Shown piece by piece: positions 33,229 through 43,150 of a stretch of 64,000 nucleotides of DNA. The notes under the pieces are model-generated. The model did no database searches, was not told the DNA's origin, and saw only the letters and a program-made list of their open reading frames with translations. Origin of the DNA: Auraticoccus monumenti. GTDB lineage: Bacteria; Actinomycetota; Actinomycetes; Propionibacteriales; Propionibacteriaceae. A program made the translations under genes and the position numbers. Position 1 is the first letter of the stretch. Every line of letters begins with the position of its first letter. Location: positions 1,798,001 through 1,862,000 of the forward strand of contig NZ_LT629688.1 in the NCBI RefSeq assembly GCF_900101785.1. Direction: 5' to 3'.

Positions 33229-35076
33229 ATGTGCGGAATCGTGGGTTACGTCGGTCCCCAGCAGGCCTCAGGGGTCGTCCTCGGCGGGCTGAAGCGGATG
33301 GAGTACCGGGGCTACGACTCCGCTGGCGTGGCGGTGGCTGCCGACGGACAGCTGGTCGTGGCCAAGAAGGCGGGCAAGCTGGTCAACCTCGAGCGCGAGA
33401 TCGAAGCCAACCCGATGCCGACCAGCGGCACGGCCATCGGGCACACCCGGTGGGCCACCCACGGTGCCCCCAACGACGTCAACGCCCACCCCCACACCTC
33501 CACCTCCGGACGGGTCTCGGTGATCCACAACGGCATCATCGAGAACTTCCTGCCCCTGCGCCGGGAGCTCGAGGCCGCGGGTGTGGTGCTGACCTCGCAG
33601 ACCGACACCGAGGTGGTGGCGCACCTGCTCGCCGCCGAGCTCGATCAGGGGGCCACGCTGGTGGAGGCCATGCGAGGCGCGTGCCGCCGGCTGGAGGGGG
33701 CCTTCACCCTGGTGGCCCTGGACGCCCAGCAGCCCGGCACCGTGGTCGCCGCCCGACGCAACTCGCCGCTGGTGGTGGGGCTGGGTGAGGGGGAGAACTT
33801 CGTCGCCTCCGACGTCGCGGCCTTCATCGAGCACACCCGCGAGGCGGTCGAGCTCGGCCAGGACCAGGTCGTGGTGATCACCGCCGACGACTGGGAGGTC
33901 ACCGACTTCGACGGGTCCCCGGCGCCGTCCACCCGCTACCGCGTGGAGTGGGACCTCACCGCCGCCGAGAAGGGCGGCCACGACTGGTTCATGCGCAAGG
34001 AGATCTTCGAGCAGCCCAAGGCCGTCGCCGACACCCTGCTCGGACGCCTCGGTCCTGACGGCTCGCTGGTGCTGGACGAGATCCGGCTGAGCCGCGACGA
34101 GCTGCGCTCCATCGACAAGATCATCATCATCGCCTGCGGCACCGCCTCCTACGCCGGGCTGGTGGCCAAGTACGCCATCGAGCACTGGACCCGGATCCCC
34201 TGCGAGGTCGAGCTGGCCAGCGAGTTCCGCTACCGCGACCCCATCGTCAGCCCACAGACCCTCGTGGTCGCCATCAGCCAGTCCGGCGAGACCGCCGACA
34301 CCCTGATGGCCATCCGCCACGCCAAGGCCCAGCGGGCCAAGGTGCTGGCCATCTGCAACACCAACGGCTCCACCATCCCGCGCGAGTCCGACGCCGTCAT
34401 CTACACCCACGCCGGTCCCGAGATCGCGGTCGCCTCCACCAAGGGCTTCCTGACCCAGGTGGTGGCCTGCTACCTGCTCGGGCTGTACCTGGCCCAGGTG
34501 CACGGCACCAAGTTCGGCGACGAGATCGCCGCCGTCCTGGCCGAGCTGGAGGCCCTCCCGGCCCAGATCCAGCAGGTCCTGGACACGACCACCGAGCAGG
34601 CCATGGCCCTGGCCCGGGAGCTGGTCGACGCACCGTCGGTGCTCTTCCTGGGCCGCCACGTCGGCTACCCGATCGCCCTCGAGGGCGCGCTGAAGCTCAA
34701 GGAGCTGGCCTACATCCACGCGGAGGGCTTCGCCGCCGGCGAGCTCAAGCACGGGCCGATCGCGCTGGTCGACGAGGGGCTGCCGCTGTTCGTCATCGTC
34801 CCCCCGCGGGGCCGGGACATGCTGCACGACAAGGTCGTCTCCAACATCCAGGAGGTGCGGGCCCGCGGGGCGCGCACGATCGTGCTGGCCGAGGGGGAGG
34901 ACACCGAGGCCGAGCCCTACTCCGACGTGCTGATCCGGCTGCCGACGGTGTCCACGCTGTTCCAGCCGATGCTGGCCATCGTCCCGCTGCAGGTGTTCGC
35001 CTGCGAGCTGGCCACCCTCAAGGGCCACGACGTGGACCAGCCGCGCAACCTGGCCAAGTCGGTCACCGTCGAGTGA
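33229..35076 (+). CDS. glmS: Glutamine-fructose-6-phosphate aminotransferase (isomerizing)
   Basis: Makes glucosamine-6-phosphate, the first committed step to UDP-GlcNAc. The 615-residue protein starts MCGIVGYVG, with the N-terminal catalytic Cys exposed after Met removal. The glutaminase domain contains GHTRWATHG and HNGIIENF. The two SIS domains contain CGTASYAG, ISQSGETADTL, EIAVASTKGF and the C-terminal NLAKSVTVE. The ATG was chosen over upstream codons because the catalytic Cys must be residue 2; GGTGGAG precedes it. It forms a tight run with acpS and nnr. Confidence 0.98.
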   Translation: MCGIVGYVGPQQASGVVLGGLKRMEYRGYDSAGVAVAADGQLVVAKKAGKLVNLEREIEANPMPTSGTAIGHTRWATHGAPNDVNAHPHTSTSGRVSVIHNGIIENFLPLRRELEAAGVVLTSQTDTEVVAHLLAAELDQGATLVEAMRGACRRLEGAFTLVALDAQQPGTVVAARRNSPLVVGLGEGENFVASDVAAFIEHTREAVELGQDQVVVITADDWEVTDFDGSPAPSTRYRVEWDLTAAEKGGHDWFMRKEIFEQPKAVADTLLGRLGPDGSLVLDEIRLSRDELRSIDKIIIIACGTASYAGLVAKYAIEHWTRIPCEVELASEFRYRDPIVSPQTLVVAISQSGETADTLMAIRHAKAQRAKVLAICNTNGSTIPRESDAVIYTHAGPEIAVASTKGFLTQVVACYLLGLYLAQVHGTKFGDEIAAVLAELEALPAQIQQVLDTTTEQAMALARELVDAPSVLFLGRHVGYPIALEGALKLKELAYIHAEGFAAGELKHGPIALVDEGLPLFVIVPPRGRDMLHDKVVSNIQEVRARGARTIVLAEGEDTEAEPYSDVLIRLPTVSTLFQPMLAIVPLQVFACELATLKGHDVDQPRNLAKSVTVE

Positions 35077-35095
35077 GGTCGTCCGGAGGTCGGCG

Positions 35096-35446
35096 GTGAT
35101 CGTCGGCGTGGGGGTGGACCTCTGCGAGATCGCCCGGTTCGAGGCGGCCGAGCGGCGCCATCCCGCCCTCACCCGACGCTGCCTGACCGAGGCCGAGGCG
35201 GCCACCTCGCTGGCGTCCCGCGCCGCCCGGTTCGCGGCCAAGGAGGCCCTGGCCAAGGCGCTCACCTCACCCGGGGGGCTGGCCTGGCACGACGCCGAGG
35301 TGGTCAAGGACGCGGCCGGCGCCCCCTCGATCGCCATGCGGGGCACGGTGCTGGCCCGGGCGCAGGAGCTCGGGGTGACCCGCGTCCACCTCTCGCTCTC
35401 CCACGACGGCGGTCACGCCGTGGCGATGGTGGTCTGCGAGGCTTGA
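35096..35446 (+). CDS. acpS: Holo-[acyl-carrier-protein] synthase
   Basis: Transfers 4'-phosphopantetheine from CoA to acyl carrier protein. The 116-residue protein has the two family motifs VGVDLCEIARF (metal-binding Asp) and RFAAKEALAKAL. The ending LSLSHDGGHAVAMVV is also typical. The GTG start has GGAGG seven bases upstream and lies 19 bases after glmS. Confidence 0.95.
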   Translation: MIVGVGVDLCEIARFEAAERRHPALTRRCLTEAEAATSLASRAARFAAKEALAKALTSPGGLAWHDAEVVKDAAGAPSIAMRGTVLARAQELGVTRVHLSLSHDGGHAVAMVVCEA

Positions 35447-35473
35447 TGCCCGACCCGACCCGGAGGAGGCACC

Positions 35474-36964
35474 GTGCTCAACGCGTACCGCGGCGATGAC
35501 GTCCGCGCGGCGGAGGAGGTCGCGATGGCGGCCGCCCGGGAGGGTGGGGGCACCGGCGGGGAGCTGATGCAGCGGGCCGCCGCCGGGGTGGCCACCGCGG
35601 CCCTCGGTCTACTCCGCCGGGCCTACGGCAGCACCGTGCTGGTGCTGGCCGGCCCCGGCAACAACGGCGGGGACGCCCTGCACGCCGCCGCCCGGCTGGC
35701 CCGCCGTGGTGCGGCGGTGCGGTACTGCGGCACCAGCGGGCGGGGGCTGCACACCGAGGGCGAGGCGGCCTGCCGGGCCGCCGGCGGCCGACCGGTGGAC
35801 CTCGCCGGCGCAGGGGCGCTGCTCCGGGCCGGTCGCGTTCGGCTGGTCGTCGACGGCGTGCTCGGCCTCGGCGGCCGCGGTGACCTGCCAGCCGACGTCG
35901 CCACGCTGGCCGCCCTCTGCCGCGACACCAGCACCCCCGTGCTGGCCGTGGACGTCCCCTCCGGAACGGTGGCCGACGGCGGGGCGGTCGGGGACACCTT
36001 CTCCGCCGACCTGACCGTCACCTTCGGCGCCCGCCGCCTGGCTCACCTGATGGAGCCGGCGGCCTCGCGCTGCGGGGAGGTCCGGGTGGTGCCCATCGGG
36101 ATCGAGCTGGGCCGGCCGACCCTGCTGGGCTGGGAGGTCGCGGACCTGGTGGCGGCCCTGCCCGTCCCCGGACCGCTGGACCACAAGTACAGCCGGGGGG
36201 TCGTCGGGCTGGACACCGGCTCCACCCGGTACCCCGGCGCGGCCCTGCTCGGCGTCTCCGGGGCGGTGCACACCGGGGTGGGCATGGTCCGCTACCTCGG
36301 CCCGGCCGGGGACGTCGTGACCACCGCCCTGCCGAACGTGGTCACCGCCGACGGACGGGTGCAGGCGCTGGTGCTCGGGTCCGGGTGGGGCGACTCCGAG
36401 GACACCGGCCGGCGTCTGCGCGAGGCGGTCGACCGGGTGGTGGGCGAGGGATCGGCGCTGCTCCTCGACGCCGACGCCCTCACCTCCCTCGGCACCGGTC
36501 GCGGTCCTCGCGGGCTCACCGAGCTCGGTCCGGACCGGCTGCTGCTCACCCCCCACGCCGGGGAGCTGGCGCGGCTGCTCGACGTCCCCCGCAGCCAGGT
36601 CGAGCAGGAGCCGCTGGCGCACGCGCGCCAGGCGGCCGAGCGCCTCGGCGCCACCGTCCTGCTCAAGGGAGCCACCCAGTACGTGGTCGGACCGGGCGAG
36701 GGGCCGGTCGAGGTCGCCGTGCCCGGGCCCGCCTGGACCGGGCAGGCCGGCTCCGGTGACGTGCTGGCCGGCATCTGCGGCGCGCTGCTGGCCGCCGGGC
36801 TCCCCGCCGCCCGGGCCGGCGCGGCCGGGGCCTCGCTGCAGGCCGTGGCCGCAGCCCGGAGACCGGGCCCGCACCCGCCGCAGGAGCTGGCCGCGAGGCT
36901 GCCCGAGGTGGTGTCGGAGCTGGTCGGCGTCGGGTCCTGGCGTGCTGGGCGCCGAGGGCCGTGA
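35474..36964 (+). CDS. nnr: Bifunctional NAD(P)H-hydrate epimerase / ADP-dependent dehydratase
   Basis: Repairs hydrated NAD(P)H. The N-terminal YjeF epimerase domain (about residues 1-210) has LAGPGNNGGDALHAA, VVDGVLGLGG and AVDVPSG. The C-terminal kinase-like dehydratase domain (about 220-490) has GSGWGDSE, LDADALTSL, LLTPHAGELARLL and the nucleotide-binding GQAGSGDVLAGI. The 496-residue length fits the fused form. The GTG start is preceded by GGAGGAGG. It lies between acpS and alr, its usual actinobacterial neighbourhood. Confidence 0.94.
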   Translation: MLNAYRGDDVRAAEEVAMAAAREGGGTGGELMQRAAAGVATAALGLLRRAYGSTVLVLAGPGNNGGDALHAAARLARRGAAVRYCGTSGRGLHTEGEAACRAAGGRPVDLAGAGALLRAGRVRLVVDGVLGLGGRGDLPADVATLAALCRDTSTPVLAVDVPSGTVADGGAVGDTFSADLTVTFGARRLAHLMEPAASRCGEVRVVPIGIELGRPTLLGWEVADLVAALPVPGPLDHKYSRGVVGLDTGSTRYPGAALLGVSGAVHTGVGMVRYLGPAGDVVTTALPNVVTADGRVQALVLGSGWGDSEDTGRRLREAVDRVVGEGSALLLDADALTSLGTGRGPRGLTELGPDRLLLTPHAGELARLLDVPRSQVEQEPLAHARQAAERLGATVLLKGATQYVVGPGEGPVEVAVPGPAWTGQAGSGDVLAGICGALLAAGLPAARAGAAGASLQAVAAARRPGPHPPQELAARLPEVVSELVGVGSWRAGRRGP

Positions 36965-36977
36965 CGGGGCGGGCAGA

Positions 36978-38200
<1,223 letters not shown>

Positions 38201-38204
<4 letters not shown>

Positions 38205-39418
38205 GGGGCCGACGACCGGTGCCGCCCCGCGACTCCGCGCCCGAGCGTCGGGCCCCGGCCCCCTTCCCCCCGCGCCCGACGGTGCCCTCCCGGCTGCCTG
38301 GACCGCGGCGTCCCACCGGCCGGCGCGAGCCCGGCGGGATCACGCGGGCCGCCGGTCTGCTGGCCGGGCTGGCCGCGCTCAGCGCCGGCGGGCTGGTCGC
38401 CGGGCTCGAGCTGGAGCGTCGCATCGTCAGTCGCACCTCGCGCTCGGGGCCGTCCAGCCCGGAGGACTTCTTCTCGCTGCGCTCCTCCGGACCGGGGGTG
38501 ACCACCACCGACGGGCTGGTGCTGCACACCGAGATCGACGAGCTGGCCGACCACGAGCCCCGGCCCGGGGCCGGAGCGGTGTACCCGGAGCTGACGGTGG
38601 TGCTGGTGCACGGCTACGCCCTGAGCCTCGACTGCTTCCACTTCCAGCGCAAGCACCTGCGCGGGCGGGCCCGGCTGGTGCTCTACGACCAGCGCAGCCA
38701 CGGACGATCACCCGCCGCACCGGCCGAGACCTGCCGCATCGACCAGCTGGGGGACGACCTCTTCGCCGTGCTGCAGCAGACCGGCGTGACCGGCCCGGTG
38801 GTGCTGATCGGTCACTCCATGGGCGGCATGACGATCATGAACCTGGCCCGCCGTCACCCCGAGCTGTTCGGCGACCTGGTGCAGGGGGTGGTGCTGATCT
38901 CCACCTCCCCGGCCGACATGGCCGAGCACTCACCGATCCGCGGCATCCCCGGACGGGCCTTCTCCCGGGTGGTGCCCCCGCTGCTCACCGTGCTCAACCG
39001 GGTCCCGGAGGTGATCGCCCGGACCCGACGCGCCGGCTCGGACCTGGCCTTCGTGGCCACCAAGCAGTTCGCCTTCGGCTCCGACGTGCCGCCGGACTAC
39101 GTCGAGTTCGTCGGGGACATGATCGCCGAGACCCCGCTGCAGGTGGTGGCCGACTTCTACCCGGCCTTCTCCGAGCTCGACGAGCTGGACGCCTTCCCGG
39201 TGCTGGCCGGGGTGGAGACCGCGGTGATCGGCGGCCAGGACGACGCGATGACCCCGGTGGAGCACACCGAGGTGATCATCGACCTGCTGCCCGGGGCCGA
39301 CGCCCTGGTGCTGGAGAACTCCGGCCACCTGGCCCTGATCGAGCACCACGTCCAGGTCGACGAGGTGCTCGACGCGCTGCTGGTGCGCGTGGAGCGCAAC
39401 CACCGCGAGCGGGACTGA
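38201..39418 (+). CDS. Membrane-anchored alpha/beta hydrolase
   Basis: A 405-residue protein with a basic, Pro/Arg-rich N-terminus, one hydrophobic segment (about residues 47-67) and an alpha/beta hydrolase fold. The oxyanion strand is VVLVHGYALS, the nucleophile elbow GHSMGGMT, the acid GGQDDAMTPVEHT and the catalytic His NSGHLALIEH. The ATG overlaps the alr stop. This alr-hydrolase-tsaE order is common in actinobacteria, though here a glycosyltransferase and a helicase interrupt it. Substrate unknown, perhaps an ester or lipid. Confidence 0.88.
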
Positions 39419-39421
39419 GGC

Positions 39422-40552
39422 TCAGACCACGCCCTGCAGGCGGTGGGCGTCCACGGCCGTGCGGTAGTGCCCGACGAGGTCGGCGCAGACCGCGCTCCAG
39501 CTGCGGTGGCGGACGGCCTCGCGCGCCGCCCGGCCGAACGCGTGCCTCTTGCGGTCGTCACCCACCAGGTCCTGGACCTGGCTGCGCATGGTGGCCAGGT
39601 CGCCGGCGGGGTAGAGCCAGCCGGTGTGGCTGGGGTCGATCAGGTCGATCGGGCCGCCGCGGGCCGGGGCCACCGCGGGCACGCCGCTGGCCAGGGCCTC
39701 CTGGATGGTCTGGCAGAAGGTCTCCAGCTCACCGGGGTGCACCAGCACGTCCAGGCTGGCCATCGCCCGCGGGAGCGCGTCGCCGGTGAGCTGGCCCAGG
39801 AAGAGCGCCTGGGGGAGCTGCTGCTCCAGCTCCGCGCGTCGGGGACCGTCACCGATCACCACCATCCGGGTGCCCGGCAGGTCGGCCAGCACGCGGAGGT
39901 CCTCGACCTGCTTCTCCGGCGCCAGGCGCCCGACGAAGCCGATGATCCGCTCCCCGCCGGGGGCGACCTCCCGGCGCCAGGCCTCGTCACGGTGGGCGGG
40001 GGAGAAGCGCACGGAGTCGACCCCGCGGCCCCACAGCCCCACCCGCGGGATGCCGCGGTTGATCAGCTCCTGGCGCGTGTAGGAGGAGGGGGCCAGGGTC
40101 ATGGTGGCCAGCGAGTGCGAGTGGCGCACCCGTCGCCAGATGAAGGACTGGGCGGGCCCGATCCAGTAGCGGGTGGCGAAGGAGGCGTACTCGGTCTGGT
40201 AGATCGCCACCGTCGGGATGCCCATCCGGTGGGCCACCGTGATCGCCTTGTGCCCCATGCTGATCGGGGCCGCGGCGTGCAGCACGTCGGGGCGGAAGTC
40301 GGCGAGGACCGTCTCCATCCGCAGGCTGGTGGTGACGCCGAAGGGGAGGTCGGGGTAGCCGGGGAAGGTGCCCGAGGGGGCCGCCACCACCGGGAACCCC
40401 GCGTAGGAGGACGGCACCTGGCCGCCGCTGGACGGTGCGATCACCAGGGCCTCGTGCCCGGCCTCGCGCAGGTGCTCCAGCACCCGGAGCACCGAGTGGG
40501 AGACACCGTTGACCGACGGGAGGAAGCTCTCTGCCACGATCGCTACGCGCAC
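39422..40552 (-). CDS. Glycosyltransferase family 4, MgtA-like GDP-mannose-dependent mannosyltransferase
   Basis: GT-B enzyme of about 376 residues beginning MRVAIVAESFLPSVNGVSHS, the typical N-terminus of actinobacterial MgtA/PimB'-like mannosyltransferases of glycolipid synthesis. The C-terminal donor domain shows GFVGRLAPEKQVEDL, VVIGDGPRRAELE and the E-x7-E-like HPGELETFCQTIQEALASG. Alternative GTG starts lie at 40558 and further upstream; 40552 gives the family N-terminus. Its stop is three bases from the convergent hydrolase stop. Donor and acceptor are inferred from similarity. Confidence 0.85.
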   Translation of the reverse strand: MRVAIVAESFLPSVNGVSHSVLRVLEHLREAGHEALVIAPSSGGQVPSSYAGFPVVAAPSGTFPGYPDLPFGVTTSLRMETVLADFRPDVLHAAAPISMGHKAITVAHRMGIPTVAIYQTEYASFATRYWIGPAQSFIWRRVRHSHSLATMTLAPSSYTRQELINRGIPRVGLWGRGVDSVRFSPAHRDEAWRREVAPGGERIIGFVGRLAPEKQVEDLRVLADLPGTRMVVIGDGPRRAELEQQLPQALFLGQLTGDALPRAMASLDVLVHPGELETFCQTIQEALASGVPAVAPARGGPIDLIDPSHTGWLYPAGDLATMRSQVQDLVGDDRKRHAFGRAAREAVRHRSWSAVCADLVGHYRTAVDAHRLQGVV

Positions 40553-40558
40553 ACCCAC

Positions 40559-40905
40559 GACCCCATCCTCACTCAGTGACCTCCCGACGGTGGAATGCAG
40601 ACGTGTCGCACAACGGTCGGTGACGAACGGGTGCCGGCACGCCGGACGCCTCCATGGTGGCACGCCGGTGGGAGCCGGTCGGGCGACCCGCGGGTGGGAT
40701 TCTCCGTTTCCGGGGTGGGGCTGGTAATGTACACGAGTCCCCGGCTGCGCAGCGCAGTTCGGGAAATGATGCGCCTGGCACAGCTCCCCACGGGTGAGCC
40801 GAGACGTCGTGGCGCACGCGGCTCGCCCTACCTCCCCCCGATGACGAGATCACCGGGACGGGCGTGCCCACGACGGGGCCCCACGTGGCCCGGATGTGAG
40901 TCTGC
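40559..40905. other. Divergent intergenic region, mannosyltransferase / DEAD-box helicase
   Basis: About 347 bases with no convincing gene. On the plus strand an extended -10 candidate, TGGTAATGT (40722-40730), would give the helicase an untranslated leader of about 170 bases. This fits the long, often cold-responsive leaders of DEAD-box helicase genes. The minus-strand promoter was not identified. Confidence 0.45.
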
Positions 40906-43119
40906 GTGTCCGACAAGTACAGTTCCACCCCCGCCGGCAAGGCCAGTGCCAAGTCGCACAAGGCCGACGGCACCGCCAAGAAGCGCTGGAGCAGCGCCGA
41001 GCGCGCCACCCGCGGGCACGACCCGCGCAAGAGCGGCGGCCGCCCGCGCACCGAGCGCAGCGACCGTCCCGCGTTCGAGCGCAGCGACCGTCCTGCTTTC
41101 GAGCGCAGCGACCGTCCTGCTTTCGAGCGCAGCGACCGTCCCGCGTTCGAGCGCAGCGACCGACCGCGCCGTGACGACCGTCCGGCCCGCCCGAACACCG
41201 CCCGTGAGGACCGCTGGGGCGACCGGAAGCCCCGTTTCGAGCGCGACGACCGCAAGCCGCGCTTCGAGCGTGACGACCGCAGCCCCCGCACCGACGACCG
41301 TGGCCCGCGGTTCGAGCGGGACGACCGCAAGCCCCGTTTCGAGCGCGACGACCGTGCTCCCCGGTTCGAGCGGGACGACCGCAAGCCCCGTTTCGAGCGC
41401 GACGACCGCAAGCCCCGTTTCGAGCGTGACGACCGCGGCCCCCGCTCCGACGACCGCGGCCCCCGCTCCGACGACCGCGGCCCCCGCTCCGACGACCGCG
41501 GCGCCCGCACGGACGACCGCGCCCCGCGCAACGAGTGGCGCGACCGCCCGGCGCACAGCCGCGGCGGCAGCCGCCCGCCGGCCGACCAGCACGGCGGTCG
41601 CCGCTTCGAGTCCCGGCCGCACCGCTTCGCCGAGCGCAGCCACGCCAGCCGCGACAGCCGGCCCGAGCGTGCCCCGCGCAGCGACCGTGACGAGCGTCGT
41701 CCCGAGTGGCAGCAGGTGAGCGGCTACGAGCGTGACGTCGAGGACCAGATGAGCTGGAGCGAGGCCACCGCGGTGGACGTGGAGTCCCTCACCCCGGCCG
41801 GTGCCGACAACGGCTTCGCCGGTCTCGGTCTGCCTGCCGTCCTGGTGGACGCGCTGTCGGCGCAGGGCATCACCACGCCCTTCCCGATCCAGTCCGCCAC
41901 GATCCCCGACGCGCTCGCCGGCAAGGACGTGCTGGGCCGCGGGCAGACCGGCTCGGGCAAGACCCTGGGCTTCGGGCTGCCGCTGCTGACCCGCCTGGCC
42001 GAGGGCCGCCGCGGTCGCACCCGCGCCGTGGTCCTGGTGCCCACCCGCGAGCTGGCCATGCAGGTCGCCGACGTGCTCTCCCCGCTGGCCAGCACCCTGG
42101 GTCTGTCCGTCGTCCTGATCGCCGGCGGCATGGCCTACGGGCCGCAGCTCAAGGCCTTCTCCAAGGGCGTCGACGTCGTGGTGGCCACCCCCGGCCGCCT
42201 GATCGACCTGATGGACCAGGGCGAGGCCGACCTCAGCGACGTCGAGGTCACCGTCCTGGACGAGGCCGACCACATGGCTGACCTGGGCTTCCTGCCCGCC
42301 GTCCGCCGAATCCTGGACTCGGTGCCGCCCAAGGGCCAGCGGCTGCTGTTCTCGGCCACCCTGGACCGCGGGGTGGACCGGGTGGTGCGGGAGTACCTGA
42401 CCGACCCGGTGACCCACGAGGTCGACTCGGGCCAGGCCACCGTCAGCACGATGACGCACATCGTCTACCAGGTGAAGCCCTTCGAGAAGCAGGCGCTGAC
42501 CGCCGAGGTGGCCAACCGCGAGGGCCGCACCGTCGTCTTCGTCCGCACCCAGCGCGGCGCGGACCGCATCGCCGGCCAGCTCCGTGAGGCCGGCGTGATG
42601 GCCGGTGCGCTGCACGGCGGCCTGACCCAGGGCGCCCGCAGCCGGATCCTGACCGCCTTCAAGGACGGCGGCGTGCCGGTCCTGGTGGCCACCGACGTCG
42701 CCGCCCGCGGCATCCACGTCGACGAGGTCTCCCTGGTGCTCCAGGTCGACCCGCCGATGAGCTCCAAGGACTACCTGCACCGCGCCGGGCGCACCGCCCG
42801 CGCCGGTGGCGAGGGTGTCGTGGTGACCCTGTCCCTGCCGCACCAGCGCCACGAGGTGGCGCGTCTGGTCAAGCAGGCCGGCGTCCGCATCATGGCCGAG
42901 GACGTCACCCTGGACGACGAGCGCGTGTACCGGTCGACCGGGGCCCGCAAGCCGTCCCGCCCGGCCATCGAGGACCGCGAGTACGAGACGCTGATCGCGC
43001 CTCCCGTCAAGGTCCGCAGCAGCCGTCCCGGTGGGGGTGGCGCGCGTGGTCGTGGCCGCTCCTTCGGCGGCGGTCGGCCCACCGGTGGACGTGGTCGTCG
43101 CGACAGCCGTCACGGCTGA
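40906..43119 (+). CDS. DEAD-box ATP-dependent RNA helicase with long repetitive N-terminal extension
   Basis: RNA helicase of 737 residues. Residues 1-290 are low-complexity, with repeats FERSDRPA, RFERDDRKP and GPRSDDR, rich in Arg/Asp and likely disordered. The helicase core follows: Q-motif region GITTPFPIQSATIPDAL, Walker A GRGQTGSGKT (about 344), PTRELA, TPGRL, LDEADHMADLG (DEAD, about 450), FSATLDRG (about 482), and the C-terminal core with ATDVAARGIHVDEV and HRAGRTARAG. A Gly/Arg tail (RGGRGRR type) ends the protein. The GTG start is at 40906. A role in cold or ribosome RNA remodelling is inferred from the family. Confidence 0.93.
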   Translation: MSDKYSSTPAGKASAKSHKADGTAKKRWSSAERATRGHDPRKSGGRPRTERSDRPAFERSDRPAFERSDRPAFERSDRPAFERSDRPRRDDRPARPNTAREDRWGDRKPRFERDDRKPRFERDDRSPRTDDRGPRFERDDRKPRFERDDRAPRFERDDRKPRFERDDRKPRFERDDRGPRSDDRGPRSDDRGPRSDDRGARTDDRAPRNEWRDRPAHSRGGSRPPADQHGGRRFESRPHRFAERSHASRDSRPERAPRSDRDERRPEWQQVSGYERDVEDQMSWSEATAVDVESLTPAGADNGFAGLGLPAVLVDALSAQGITTPFPIQSATIPDALAGKDVLGRGQTGSGKTLGFGLPLLTRLAEGRRGRTRAVVLVPTRELAMQVADVLSPLASTLGLSVVLIAGGMAYGPQLKAFSKGVDVVVATPGRLIDLMDQGEADLSDVEVTVLDEADHMADLGFLPAVRRILDSVPPKGQRLLFSATLDRGVDRVVREYLTDPVTHEVDSGQATVSTMTHIVYQVKPFEKQALTAEVANREGRTVVFVRTQRGADRIAGQLREAGVMAGALHGGLTQGARSRILTAFKDGGVPVLVATDVAARGIHVDEVSLVLQVDPPMSSKDYLHRAGRTARAGGEGVVVTLSLPHQRHEVARLVKQAGVRIMAEDVTLDDERVYRSTGARKPSRPAIEDREYETLIAPPVKVRSSRPGGGGARGRGRSFGGGRPTGGRGRRDSRHG
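41056..41510 (+). repeat. Tandem repeats in the helicase N-terminal extension
   Basis: Three blocks of in-frame repeats: four 24-base units encoding FERSDRPA (about 41068-41163), about six 27-base units encoding RFERDDRKP or close variants (about 41233-41430), and three 21-base units encoding GPRSDDR (about 41442-41504). Units are nearly identical in DNA, so copy number may vary between strains. Confidence 0.85.
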
Positions 43120-43138
43120 GCGGCCCCGCGGACTTCCC

Positions 43139-43144
43139 TACACT
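43139..43144 (+). promoter_or_regulatory. -10 element TACACT, leaderless start of GNAT-TsaE
   Basis: TACACT ends six bases before the GTG at 43151, making that codon the predicted +1. No ribosome binding site is present. Confidence 0.45.
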
Positions 43145-43150
43145 GTGCCG

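Noticed and set aside
41056-41510. Regular repeats that could suggest a CRISPR array
   Set aside because: Units are directly adjacent and in frame with the helicase; there are no unique spacers and no cas genes.
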